A stretch of DNA of 21,796 bases, taken from contig CAKPPL010000009.1 in assembly GCA_934177555.1 (NCBI GenBank), positions 1 through 21,796 on the forward strand. The letters are read 5' to 3'. Under the pieces are notes generated by a model, which saw only the letters and a program-made list of their open reading frames with translations, made no database searches and was not told where the DNA came from. Of the stretch, positions 1 through 7,157 are shown one piece after another (position 1 is the stretch's first letter; every line of letters begins with the position of its first letter). The translations under genes were made by a program, and so were the position numbers. This DNA is from an uncultured Clostridia bacterium (GTDB lineage: Bacteria > Bacillota > Clostridia > TANB77 > CAG-508).

Positions 1-99
1 TATACTTGTTCCTGCTAATATTAGTAATACTACTATTGTTACTACTAGTGCTATTAGCGTTATTCCTTCCTGTCTTTCTTTTTTTCTGATGTTTTCCAT
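1..99 (-). CDS. Prepilin-like secreted protein, N-terminal fragment cut by the window edge
   Basis: Only the first 33 codons are present; the gene continues past base 1. The start ATG (99-97) follows an AAAGGAG Shine-Dalgarno at 8 bases. A charged leader (MENIRKKERQEG) is followed directly by a hydrophobic stretch beginning ITLIALVVTIVVLLILAG. This is the layout of type IV prepilin or pseudopilin N-termini: short basic leader, glycine at the cleavage position, then a long hydrophobic helix. The +5 residue after the glycine is Ala rather than the usual Glu. By family knowledge the leader would be removed by a prepilin peptidase and the helix would pack into a pilus or pseudopilus, but many Clostridia put this N-terminus on unrelated secreted proteins, so the body of the protein cannot be predicted. 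Confidence 0.7.
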   Translation of the reverse strand, partial: MENIRKKERQEGITLIALVVTIVVLLILAGTSI

Positions 100-138
100 C
101 TGTTTTTCTCCTTTCATTCTTTTGTTTTTCATAATTTC

Positions 139-167
139 ATTTTACATTATTTTAAGATATTTGTAAA
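139..167 (-). promoter_or_regulatory. Putative sigma-A promoter of the prepilin-like gene
   Basis: On the minus strand TTTACA (167-162) and TAAAAT (144-139) are separated by exactly 17 bases, about 40 bases ahead of the ATG at 99. The -35 element sits in the centre of the palindrome at 154-173, so a protein bound there would block the promoter. In DNA this AT-rich such matches arise by chance; position and spacing are the support. Confidence 0.45.
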
Positions 168-173
168 TATCTT
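154..173. repeat. Operator-like palindrome, copy 1
   Basis: Perfect 9-base arms AAGATATTT and AAATATCTT separated by 2 bases. It overlaps the putative -35 of the prepilin-like gene. The same arms recur at 269-290. There is no T-run after it on either strand, so it is a better operator than terminator candidate. Confidence 0.5.
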
Positions 174-268
174 ATTTTCTTTTATTAATATACTTAATGT
201 TTTTTTGAATTCTTAAATCTATTGTTTTTCTAGTCTTTCTTAACTTTTTTCAATTTATATAATTAAAA

Positions 269-290
269 AAGATATTTTTTCAAATATCTT
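269..290. repeat. Operator-like palindrome, copy 2
   Basis: The same arms as copy 1 (AAGATATTT and AAATATCTT), here with a 4-base spacer. Centre-to-centre distance to copy 1 is 116 bases. Read on the minus strand it is followed by TTTTTT, so it could also be a weak second terminator for pnp transcripts. Confidence 0.45.
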
Positions 291-354
291 GACTTTACTA
301 GTATTTATTGATATAAAAGATTATATAATTTCTTTAAGTATATTAATTAATGAT

Positions 355-393
355 AAAAATAACACATAAGTCTATAACCTATGTGTTATTTTT
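355..393 (-). terminator. Intrinsic terminator of pnp
   Basis: Arms of 14 bases (355-368 with 380-393, core AACACATA/TATGTGTT) form a strong hairpin that begins 3 bases after the pnp stop codon. On the minus strand it ends in TTATTTTTAT, an adequate U-tract. The symmetry with A-runs on the other side means it could also act on plus-strand transcripts. Confidence 0.8.
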
Positions 394-396
394 GTT

Positions 397-2535
397 TTAT
401 TCTTCTGATTCTGCTTTTTCTTCTTCAGTTGAAGATTCAACTAAATCTTTCATTGTTAAATTTATTTTTCCTTGTTCATCTATCCCAATAACTTTTACAG
501 GAACTTTATCTCCAACTTTTACATAATCCTCAACATTTTTTACTCTTTCTTTTGATATTTTTGATATGTGAACTAATCCTTCTTTTCCTCCACCAATATC
601 TACAAATGCTCCAAATGTTGTTGTTCTTGTTACAGTTCCATAATAAATTTCTCCAACTTCAAATTCTCTAACAATATCTTCAATCATATCTAATGCTTTT
701 TCAGCTTTTTCTTCATCTGCTGAATAAATAAATACTTGTCCATCATCTTCTATGTCTATTTTTACACCAGTTTCATCTATGATTTTATTTATTGTTTCTC
801 CACCTTTACCTATAACATCTTTTATTTTTTCAACTTTAATTTGTGTTGTAACAATATGTGGTGCATATTTAGAAATTTCTTCTCTAGGTTCTGCTATTTG
901 TGGTTTCATTATATCATCTAATATATATTGTCTTGCTTTTTTTGTTCTTGCAAAAGCTTCTTCAATTATTTTATAAGATAATCCATCTACTTTAATATCT
1001 ACTTGAATAGCTGTAATACCTTTTTCTGTTCCACCAACTTTAAAATCCATATCTCCAAAGAAATCTTCTAATCCTTGGATATCTGTTAGCATTACATAGT
1101 CATCTGGATTTTCAGGGTTTGTAACTAATCCTGTTGAAATTCCTGCTACTGGTCTTTTTATTGGTACACCTGCATCCATTAATGACAATGTACTTCCACA
1201 AATACTAGCTTGTGATGTTGAACCATTTGAAGATAATACTTCTGATACAACTCTTATAGCATATGGGAATTCTTCTTTTGATGGCAATACTGGTACTAAT
1301 GCTTTTTCTGCTAATGCTCCATGTCCTATTTCTCTTCTTCCTGGACCTCTTGATGCTCTAGCTTCTCCTACACTATAAGCTGGGAAATTGTATTGATGCA
1401 TATATCTTTTTGATGTTTCTGTATCTATTCCATCTAATTCTTGTTCTTCACTCATCATTCCAAGTGTTACTATTGACATTACTTGAGTTTGTCCTCTTGT
1501 AAATAATGCACTACCATGTGTACGTGGTAATAAACCTACTTCGCAAGATAATGGTCTTATTTCATCTATTGCTCTTCCATCAACTCTTTTATGTTCATAG
1601 AAAATCATGTCTCTAACACATTTTTTTTCTAATTTATATATTGCTTCTCCAATTTCTTGTTCTCTTTCTTTAGTTTCTTCTTCACCTATTTTTCCTGTTA
1701 CAGCTTCTACTATTTCTTTTGATAATGCAGCAACATTATTGTCTCTAGTATCTTTGTCTACTTCTTGAACTGCAACTTTCATTCTTTCTGTAAAGTTTGT
1801 TTCTATAAATTCATATAAATCATGATCAACTGCAAAAGATTTATATTCAAATTTTGGTTTTCCAATTTCTGCTTTTATATCTGATATAAATTTACAAATT
1901 TTCTTGATTTCTTCATGACCTTTTTTGATTGCTTCCAACATTACATCTTCTGGAACTTCATTAGCTCCTGCTTCAATCATTGCTACCTTTTCTTCTGTAC
2001 CAGCTACTGTTAATGTTAAATCACTTTTTTGTCTTTGTTCTTCTGTTGGGTTTATTATAATTTCTCCATCAACTAATCCAACATTTACTGCTGCAGTTGG
2101 CCCTCCAAATGGTATGTCTGATATTGATAGTGCTGCAGATGCTCCAATCATTGCTGCAACTTCTGGTGAGTTGTCTTGTTCTACACAAAGTACTGTTGCT
2201 ACAACTACTACATCATTTCTAAAATCTTTTGGAAATAATGGTCTTAATGGTCTATCTATTGCTCTTGATACTAATATTGCTTTATCACTTGGTTTTCCTT
2301 CTCTTTTTTGGTATGATCCTGGTATTTTTCCTACTGAATATAATTTTTCTTCATAATCTACTGATAATGGGAAAAAGTCTATTCCTTCTTTTGGTTCTTT
2401 TGAGGCAGTAACATTTACCATTACTACTGTATCTCCATATTTTACTATTACACTTCCATTTGATAACCCACATAGTTTTCCTGTTTCTATTATAAGTTTT
2501 CTTCCTGCTAATTCTGTTTCATAACTTTTAAACAT
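397..2535 (-). CDS. pnp: Polyribonucleotide nucleotidyltransferase (PNPase)
   Basis: PNPase degrades RNA 3' to 5' by phosphorolysis, releasing nucleoside diphosphates, as a homotrimer in the cytoplasm. The 712 residues match the usual family length. Order seen: first RNase PH-like domain (about 1-230), an alpha-helical linker, the second, catalytic RNase PH domain (about 310-540, with the conserved RTHGSALFTRGQTQ segment and the glycine/arginine-rich GRREIGHG loop), a KH domain near 555-620 (IGKGGETINKI, a canonical GxxG loop), then an S1 domain near 625-695 (GTVTRTTTFGAFVDI). A short Glu-rich tail ends the protein. GAGGAGG lies 7 bases before the ATG. It follows rpsO, an arrangement conserved in many bacteria, and has its own structured 5' region, consistent with the autoregulation known for pnp in other bacteria. 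Confidence 0.98.
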   Translation of the reverse strand: MFKSYETELAGRKLIIETGKLCGLSNGSVIVKYGDTVVMVNVTASKEPKEGIDFFPLSVDYEEKLYSVGKIPGSYQKREGKPSDKAILVSRAIDRPLRPLFPKDFRNDVVVVATVLCVEQDNSPEVAAMIGASAALSISDIPFGGPTAAVNVGLVDGEIIINPTEEQRQKSDLTLTVAGTEEKVAMIEAGANEVPEDVMLEAIKKGHEEIKKICKFISDIKAEIGKPKFEYKSFAVDHDLYEFIETNFTERMKVAVQEVDKDTRDNNVAALSKEIVEAVTGKIGEEETKEREQEIGEAIYKLEKKCVRDMIFYEHKRVDGRAIDEIRPLSCEVGLLPRTHGSALFTRGQTQVMSIVTLGMMSEEQELDGIDTETSKRYMHQYNFPAYSVGEARASRGPGRREIGHGALAEKALVPVLPSKEEFPYAIRVVSEVLSSNGSTSQASICGSTLSLMDAGVPIKRPVAGISTGLVTNPENPDDYVMLTDIQGLEDFFGDMDFKVGGTEKGITAIQVDIKVDGLSYKIIEEAFARTKKARQYILDDIMKPQIAEPREEISKYAPHIVTTQIKVEKIKDVIGKGGETINKIIDETGVKIDIEDDGQVFIYSADEEKAEKALDMIEDIVREFEVGEIYYGTVTRTTTFGAFVDIGGGKEGLVHISKISKERVKNVEDYVKVGDKVPVKVIGIDEQGKINLTMKDLVESSTEEEKAESEE

Positions 2536-2568
2536 AAATTTCCTCCTCTTTCTTTTACACCTATAAGT

Positions 2569-2651
2569 AGTAAACTAGCTAGATTGTAACCTCTATAATA
2601 TCTTAATTTCTTAAAACATTATACAAGCTACCTTTCTATACTTAGTTTACT
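2569..2651 (-). promoter_or_regulatory. Structured pnp 5' region (long-range stem)
   Basis: AGTAAACTA (2651-2643 on the minus strand) pairs perfectly with TAGTTTACT (2577-2569), enclosing about 65 bases; inside it a second 5-base pairing (2576-2580 with 2626-2630) is possible. A TATAAT lies inside (2623-2618) but has no good -35. In E. coli pnp mRNA a leader stem is cut by RNase III and mediates autocontrol; a similar role here is inference only. Confidence 0.4.
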
Positions 2652-2665
2652 TTTTACTTTAATAA

Positions 2666-2695
2666 AGAGACATTAGCTGTACTGCAAATGCCTCT
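2666..2695 (-). terminator. Hairpin between rpsO and pnp (partial terminator or processing site)
   Basis: Twelve-base arms (2666-2677 and 2684-2695) with two non-Watson-Crick positions and a 6-base loop lie 15 bases after the rpsO stop. The minus-strand RNA continues with UCUCUUUAUU, a modest U-tract. Read-through is likely because no convincing promoter for pnp is visible between the two genes. Confidence 0.5.
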
Positions 2696-2709
2696 CTACA
2701 ACTTATTAA

Positions 2710-2973
2710 CTATTTTCTTAGTCCTAATTTTTCAACTAATGCTTTGTATGCAGCTTCATCTTTTTTTGCTAAGTAGTTTAATAAATTTCTTCTTTTTCCT
2801 ACCATTTTTAGAAGTCCTCTTCTTGAATGGTTATCTTTTTTATGAATTTTTAGATGTTCTGTTAATTCATTAATTCTTTCTGTTAAAAGAGCGATTTGTA
2901 CTTCTGGTGATCCAGTATCTTTTTCATCTCTTCTATATTGATTAATGATTTCTTGTTTTCTTTCTGCTGTCAT
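2710..2973 (-). CDS. rpsO: Ribosomal protein uS15
   Basis: At 87 residues this is a full-length uS15, the small-subunit protein that binds the 16S rRNA central domain early in assembly. The characteristic segments are visible: the GSPEVQIALLTERI helix, the HKKDNHSRRGLL loop that contacts rRNA, and the GKRRNLLNYL helix, ending in LGLRK. The ATG is preceded by AGGAGGTG, a near-perfect Shine-Dalgarno. That site is partly complementary to an element in the leader (3018-3026), which suggests the autogenous translational control known for S15 in several bacteria. A sigma-A-type promoter lies about 95 bases upstream. Confidence 0.98.
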   Translation of the reverse strand: MTAERKQEIINQYRRDEKDTGSPEVQIALLTERINELTEHLKIHKKDNHSRRGLLKMVGKRRNLLNYLAKKDEAAYKALVEKLGLRK

Positions 2974-3061
2974 AATAACACCTCCTATTTCTTTTTCTCC
3001 CTATACCGAGCAACAATAATAGGTGTCTTTTATTGCGCTAAGTTTAAGGAACATTTTTTAC
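2974..3061 (-). promoter_or_regulatory. rpsO leader with competing helices over the ribosome binding site
   Basis: In the minus-strand RNA the element ACACCTATT (complement of 3018-3026) can pair with the Shine-Dalgarno region AATAGGAGGTGT (2989-2978) with a 3-base bulge. The CCTAT within it can instead pair with ATAGG (3004-3000) in a local hairpin. The two pairings exclude each other, so one frees and the other hides the ribosome binding site. S15 binding its own leader is established in E. coli and Geobacillus; that this leader works so is inference. Confidence 0.45.
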
Positions 3062-3067
3062 ATAAAT

Positions 3068-3096
3068 ATTGTACTATACTTTTTGTTTAAAATCAA
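3068..3096 (-). promoter_or_regulatory. Putative sigma-A promoter of rpsO
   Basis: TTGATT (3096-3091) and TACAAT (3073-3068) with a 17-base spacer on the minus strand. It overlaps the 3' end of spoIVFB and predicts transcription from about 3061, giving an 88-base leader. Confidence 0.55.
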
Positions 3097-3700
3097 GTGT
3101 TTCTAAAAATTTTTCCTTGTTATTTTCTTGTATTGTAATAATCCATAAAAATATACATATTAAAAATATAGCTATATTTTTAAAGTAATACACTCCTATA
3201 CTACAAAATAATGTTAATATAATCATTGTAAAATTGGAAATTAAATTGGTTAATTGTTGTGATTTTTCATATCCAATTTCAATATTTAAAATGCCTTTTA
3301 TTATTCTTCCACCATCTAATGGATATAATGGTATTAAATTAAATAGTAATATTAATAAGTTTGCATATACAGCATCTTGCTTAGATATGTATAGTGTATT
3401 TAGATATGTATATAATACTACTAGAAATAAACTCGTAGCTGGTCCTGCTAAAGCAATCAAAATCTTTTTTAATTCTATTTTTTTAATAGACATATTTTTA
3501 CTTTCTTTAAATGATACAGATACTCCACATGGCATTATTTCTAATTTATCTACTTTTAATTTGAATATTAAACCTGTTAGCATATGTCCTAATTCGTGAA
3601 TAATTGAAAAAAACATTATTATTAAATAAATATTTATCTGTTTTGTAAAATAAAATAAAAGCAAAAAAATAAGGATTTTTAAATCAATTCTAATTCGCAT
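3074..3700 (-). CDS. spoIVFB: Site-2-type (M50) intramembrane metalloprotease, SpoIVFB-like
   Basis: A multi-pass membrane zinc protease. The HExxH motif is HELGH at residues 35-39 inside the second hydrophobic segment, and the third metal ligand lies in NLIPLYPLDGG (Asp129), the family's NxxPxxxLDG motif. Five or six hydrophobic stretches are visible. At 208 residues it is shorter than B. subtilis SpoIVFB and lacks room for the C-terminal CBS domain. By family knowledge SpoIVFB sits in the outer forespore membrane and cleaves pro-sigma-K to start late mother-cell transcription. The assignment rests on the M50 motifs plus its position 13 bases after a SpoIVFA-like gene. Alternative: a general M50 protease with another substrate. 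Start chosen for the AAAGGGGG Shine-Dalgarno 6-10 bases upstream. Confidence 0.8.
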   Translation of the reverse strand: MRIRIDLKILIFLLLFYFTKQINIYLIIMFFSIIHELGHMLTGLIFKLKVDKLEIMPCGVSVSFKESKNMSIKKIELKKILIALAGPATSLFLVVLYTYLNTLYISKQDAVYANLLILLFNLIPLYPLDGGRIIKGILNIEIGYEKSQQLTNLISNFTMIILTLFCSIGVYYFKNIAIFLICIFLWIITIQENNKEKFLETLDFKQKV

Positions 3701-3713
3701 TTATAATCCCCCT

Positions 3714-4583
3714 TTATAATTCTAAAATCATTTCTGGATCAACATATCTATCTTGATATCTTATTTCAAAATGAAGATGTGGTCCTGTTACATTCCCTGT
3801 TGCTCCAACTTCTGCAATCTCTTGTCCTTGATTAATATTATCTCCTGTTTTTACATATAAGTTATTACAATGAGCATAAACTATAATAACATCTCCTGTT
3901 TGAATTTTTAAATGTTTTCCATAATCTCCTTGTGTAGAATCTAATATTACAGTTCCATTTGTGGCAGATATTATTTTAGTTCCTACATCTGCTGCAATAT
4001 CTGTTCCAGTATGATTTTTAGGAACAGATGCTGTTGTTGGATTTCTTAATCCATATTTAGAAGTTATTTTTCCTGTTAATGGTTTTATAAAATTTATTGT
4101 TTCTTTTATATAATTAGCATCTTGTTCCATTTGTGAAATTTGTGGTGTTTCTTCTATCTGACTTTCTACATTTTCTTGAACATCTCCTGTAAGTATTTCT
4201 TCTGCTCCTCCTATGTTTTCTTCACTAGTTTGGTTTTCAACTTGTTCACTATTAGTTGTCTCTTGTTGTTTTTCTTCTGGAAATAGTTCATTTATTTTAT
4301 TTATTATAATATTATAAATCTGTGAAAAATTTATGTCTTTTGAAAGTATCTGTTTAGCACTATTAGTAAAATCTTCTGTAAATATGTAATTATTATTAAT
4401 AATTGAATAAAATACACTATATATAATCAAACATATTATAATTTGAATTATCATTTTCTTAAAAAGTTTAATATCTTTTCTTTTATGTGATACTTCTCTA
4501 ATATTTTCTGTTCTTGGTATATTTGACTCTCTTCTTTTATAATAAATTTCTTCTGCTCTTCTTATTTTTTCATCAACTGACAT
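3714..4583 (-). CDS. spoIVFA: Membrane-anchored LytM/M23 protein, SpoIVFA-like
   Basis: In B. subtilis SpoIVFA holds SpoIVFB and BofA together and restrains the protease until SpoIVB cleaves it. Here a basic cytoplasmic N-terminus (VDEKIRRAEEIYYKRR) precedes one membrane helix (about 42-62), a Glu/Gln-rich linker and a C-terminal LytM domain (about 165-289). All canonical M23 metal and catalytic residues are present: H191 and D195 (HTGTD), H238 (YAHC) and H269/H271 (GPHLHFE), so hydrolytic activity cannot be excluded. The start is taken at the ATG at 4583, preceded by GGAGAAGG; a GTG at 4595 would add four residues. The neighbouring M50 protease makes SpoIVFA more likely than SpoIIQ, the other M23-type sporulation protein. 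Upstream lies a strong terminator, so it must have its own promoter, which I could not identify. Confidence 0.75.
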   Translation of the reverse strand: MSVDEKIRRAEEIYYKRRESNIPRTENIREVSHKRKDIKLFKKMIIQIIICLIIYSVFYSIINNNYIFTEDFTNSAKQILSKDINFSQIYNIIINKINELFPEEKQQETTNSEQVENQTSEENIGGAEEILTGDVQENVESQIEETPQISQMEQDANYIKETINFIKPLTGKITSKYGLRNPTTASVPKNHTGTDIAADVGTKIISATNGTVILDSTQGDYGKHLKIQTGDVIIVYAHCNNLYVKTGDNINQGQEIAEVGATGNVTGPHLHFEIRYQDRYVDPEMILEL

Positions 4584-4626
4584 AACCTTCTCCACTTTCT
4601 CACATCCCTTTCTTGAATGTTAAATA

Positions 4627-4678
4627 AAAACACTTTATTAATGCATTTGTTTAATATTATGCATATATAAAGTGTTTT
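4627..4678 (-). terminator. Terminator of the sortase/fibre operon
   Basis: Twelve-base perfect arms (4627-4638 with 4667-4678, AAAACACTTTAT) plus an inner ATGCAT/ATGCAT stem (4641-4646 with 4659-4664) make a tall hairpin. On the minus strand it is followed by TTTTTATTTA. It starts 7 bases after the stop of the last gene of the cassette and separates it from spoIVFA. Confidence 0.85.
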
Positions 4679-4685
4679 ATGTTTA

Positions 4686-5027
4686 TTATATGAAATTTAT
4701 TATTAAACTGATAATTAAAAATATAGTTGAACAAATACAATATTTTTTTAATTTTTGATATTTTTGAATCATTGTTTTTTCTGACTTTTTGTATTTAGTA
4801 TTATTTTCAACCCTACAGATATAATCTTCTACAAGCATTTCTGCCTCTTTTAATATATATTCTTTTGATTTAGATTGTCCTTCAACAAATTCACTGTTTT
4901 TGCTTCTTTCTATCAATTCTTTTTGTCTTACTTTCTGACTCTCCTTGAATATTATTATAGCTTCTTCAATCATATTTGATGGAAGATTTTTAAGTACTAC
5001 CATATTTTTCATATTGCTTGTTTCCAT
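4686..5027 (-). CDS. Small tail-anchored protein of unknown function
   Basis: 113 residues; I do not recognise the family. The first 85 residues are soluble, charged and probably helical, with short hydrophobic motifs (MVVLKNLPSNMIEEAIIIF). The last 20 residues are a single hydrophobic segment (CICSTIFLIISLIINFI) ending at the terminus, so the protein is likely tail-anchored with its bulk in the cytoplasm. It is the last gene before the operon terminator. Its Shine-Dalgarno (AAAGGAGTGA) directly abuts the hairpin at 5039-5078, which may set its translation relative to the upstream surface proteins. It has no signal peptide, unlike the five genes before it, so it may be a housekeeping or regulatory partner rather than a surface component. 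Confidence 0.75.
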   Translation of the reverse strand: METSNMKNMVVLKNLPSNMIEEAIIIFKESQKVRQKELIERSKNSEFVEGQSKSKEYILKEAEMLVEDYICRVENNTKYKKSEKTMIQKYQKLKKYCICSTIFLIISLIINFI

Positions 5028-5038
5028 TATATCACTCC

Positions 5039-5078
5039 TTTGAAAATCTTATATTCAAATTTTTTCCAGATTTTCAAA
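5039..5078 (-). promoter_or_regulatory. Hairpin directly before the ribosome binding site of the 113-residue gene
   Basis: Perfect 11-base arms TTTGAAAATCT (5078-5068) and AGATTTTCAAA (5049-5039) enclose 18 bases. The 3' arm ends immediately before GGAGTG. There is no U-tract, so it is not a standard terminator; it may stabilise a processed transcript or place the ribosome binding site at the base of a stem. Confidence 0.45.
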
Positions 5079-5092
5079 AGTTATTCAAAGTT

Positions 5093-6628
5093 TTAGTTTA
5101 AATTCCATTGTTCAATAATTTGATTTACTTCTGAAGTAGGCACTACAGCTATTCTCATAGCTCCTATTGTTTTATCATGTGCAATCATTGCCTCTTCTCC
5201 GTTTTTACAAGTTTTAGTCCATCCTACATTATCTATAAAAACTTGATATATTATTGAATTTTCTGAATTATCTTTTAAGTCAAAACTAATTCCAGAAATA
5301 CCATATCTATGCTCACTTGCAATATCTTCTGGTATAGGATTATTTCCATTTATATCTGTTGTTCCATGAAAATTTATACCTTCTGCTCCTAAATGAATAT
5401 ACTCTTCTTCTTCATAATTAACTAACTTGGATTTTTCCATTGTTTTATATCCATCTTTAGGATTATATCCATAATCATATTTAACATTAAATTCATTTGA
5501 TATAGCAGAAGTTCCTTCACCCCAATATGTATACACAAATGCTGATGCTCTTAAAAAATCTTTTTCTACATTTTCACCTGTTCTTATAATTAATCCTTCT
5601 ATTTTATATCTATTATCAAGTCTATTTGCCCCAATATAATTTGTATCTTCTTTTACCCATCCCATATTTGAAATATGTGCAATAGTTTTTAAACCTAAAT
5701 ATTGAGAGCCTTTTATATTAATATCTACACTTGCCATATTTCCAGCAAAATCTTGTACTTGTTTTTTATATTTTATATCTGAAATAAATTCTTTTGAAAT
5801 AATTTTTTGATCTAAACTCATTAGCCATCCATTTTCTTTTCGTATTTCTTCATTACTGCTAATCTTAGCTAATATCTTTCCATTAATATTTTTTTCTTGA
5901 ATAAAACTAACCTCTGGTGCTGTATTATCAATCAAAATACCTAAATCCAATATTGTTTCTTTTATGACATTACCTGCTAAATCTGAAAAACTATTTTCCT
6001 TAATTTTTATTTGTAAATTTCCTTCTTCTAAAATATTAGTTAATTCTACTTCATAAATTATATAATTTTCCATTTTTTCTATAACAGTTATTTCTTTAGT
6101 ACAATTACTTAAAGTATTACCTACTAATATCTCAAAATCCGAAAAATTTTCTATTAAATTATTATTATCATATATTTTTATTTTCGTTTTTATTTCATGT
6201 GCTTTATTTGCATATCTCTCATATCTATAATTATTATTTGTTATTTCTAATATTTCTGCTTCTGGAGAAATTTTATCAATATTATTTATTTCAATCTTTT
6301 CTTGAATTGTGTTTCCACTTAAATCTTTTATATCTACTATTTCTATTTCGTTTTTTTCATATTCTTTTATTAATGTTTTTCTATCTTCTAATAATGTCCA
6401 ACCTGAAACTTCTCGTACTTCTTCATTTGATATAATTTTTACTATTACATTTTGATTAGTTGGTTCTTTAATTGAATATTCTATTGTTATTATAGGTGCA
6501 GTTCTATCTATTTCCAATTCTGCTACTTTTTCTGTATAATTATATACATATTTAGCAGATACTGTTGATTTTACTGTTAATATTGCAAATAGTATAAATG
6601 TTAGTATAAATATTTTTTTAAATTTCAT
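5093..6628 (-). CDS. Large secreted surface protein with Ig-like repeats and GW (ChW-like) segments
   Basis: 511 residues with a classical signal peptide ending VSAKY (residues 22-27). Two related Ig-like modules are visible at about 43-105 and 236-302: each opens with TAP, carries SNEEVR/SNEEIR then GW about 7-8 residues on, and ends with a DLSGN/DFAGN-type turn, as in bacterial Ig-like domains. A third, looser module lies between them. The C-terminal part holds two segments centred on a Gly-Trp pair (W324 and W470) followed by a spaced Gly and a hydrophobic strand, reminiscent of Clostridial hydrophobic-W (ChW) repeats but degenerate. There is no LPxTG motif or C-terminal anchor. The AKY after the signal peptide is shared with the TasA-like protein upstream. 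The likely role is a large extracellular subunit, cap or adhesin of the fibre system; function is inferred from context. Confidence 0.75.
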   Translation of the reverse strand: MKFKKIFILTFILFAILTVKSTVSAKYVYNYTEKVAELEIDRTAPIITIEYSIKEPTNQNVIVKIISNEEVREVSGWTLLEDRKTLIKEYEKNEIEIVDIKDLSGNTIQEKIEINNIDKISPEAEILEITNNNYRYERYANKAHEIKTKIKIYDNNNLIENFSDFEILVGNTLSNCTKEITVIEKMENYIIYEVELTNILEEGNLQIKIKENSFSDLAGNVIKETILDLGILIDNTAPEVSFIQEKNINGKILAKISSNEEIRKENGWLMSLDQKIISKEFISDIKYKKQVQDFAGNMASVDINIKGSQYLGLKTIAHISNMGWVKEDTNYIGANRLDNRYKIEGLIIRTGENVEKDFLRASAFVYTYWGEGTSAISNEFNVKYDYGYNPKDGYKTMEKSKLVNYEEEEYIHLGAEGINFHGTTDINGNNPIPEDIASEHRYGISGISFDLKDNSENSIIYQVFIDNVGWTKTCKNGEEAMIAHDKTIGAMRIAVVPTSEVNQIIEQWNLN

Positions 6629-6640
6629 ATTTTTCCTTTC

Positions 6641-7153
6641 TCATTCTAAAACTGCAGTCATACTTAGAATGTATTTTTGTGCTAATAGTCCACTATTAGT
6701 ATCTTGATTATTTTGTTCTTCATTTTCATCATATTTCCATTTCCAATTAATCACAAATTCTTCTTGTTGTTCTTTATTTATGGCATTTTCTAAATCTGAT
6801 ATTTTTTTATATTCTTTATTATTATAATCAAAAATTAAATTTGTTGGTTTTAACGAATTTTCTTCTAAATAAATTTTATAAACTGATTGGGAATCTTTTT
6901 CTAATTTAACTTTAAATGCACCATAACTGCCTGGAGCAATTTTTTTATAAATATTATCTTTTGAAGTTTGATTTATATTTATTGAGGTAGTTGAGTGTAT
7001 TTTTGGATTTATTGTATATTCATCTTTTTCTTGGATATCATTCCATAATCCAAATATTAAAATATCATTAATTTTATTTCTTGATGATTTATATATGTTT
7101 AGAATAGTAAGAACTAGAATTAAAATTATTAATAAATAAATTATTTTTTTCAT
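6641..7153 (-). CDS. Secreted or membrane-tethered paralogue of the TasA-like protein
   Basis: 170 residues. The N-terminal 20 residues are a hydrophobic signal or anchor segment after MKK. The remainder aligns by eye with the C-terminal half of the TasA-like protein at 7709-8284: APGSYG against APGTSG, KPTNLIFDYNNKEYKKISDLENAI against KPTNLIFMYNNQKYKTLQELNEVI (residues 102-125 here), and INWKWKYDE against VTWEWPYES. The AKY motif and the N-terminal strand segment of the family are diverged. This suggests gene duplication followed by specialisation, for example a minor subunit, assembly factor or anchor of the fibre. It begins 4 bases after the preceding gene, so the two are probably translationally coupled. 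Confidence 0.75.
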   Translation of the reverse strand: MKKIIYLLIILILVLTILNIYKSSRNKINDILIFGLWNDIQEKDEYTINPKIHSTTSININQTSKDNIYKKIAPGSYGAFKVKLEKDSQSVYKIYLEENSLKPTNLIFDYNNKEYKKISDLENAINKEQQEEFVINWKWKYDENEEQNNQDTNSGLLAQKYILSMTAVLE

Positions 7154-7157
7154 AAAA

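Noticed and set aside
1925..2356. Plus-strand open frame of 143 codons opposite pnp
   Set aside because: It is antisense to a strongly conserved gene, has biased low-complexity composition (Ser, Thr, Ile, Ala) and no ribosome binding site. The same reasoning applies to the Leu/Phe-rich plus-strand frames across the window.
2618..2623. TATAAT as a promoter for pnp
   Set aside because: The hexamer 17 bases upstream (ACTAAG) is a poor -35 and there is no extended -10; it lies inside the predicted leader stem, so I do not list it as a promoter.
4685..4692. CATATAAT on the minus strand, an exact match to a sigma-E-type -10, upstream of spoIVFA
   Set aside because: No acceptable -35 lies 13-15 bases upstream, it overlaps the stop of the preceding gene, and the strong terminator at 4627-4678 would lie between it and spoIVFA.
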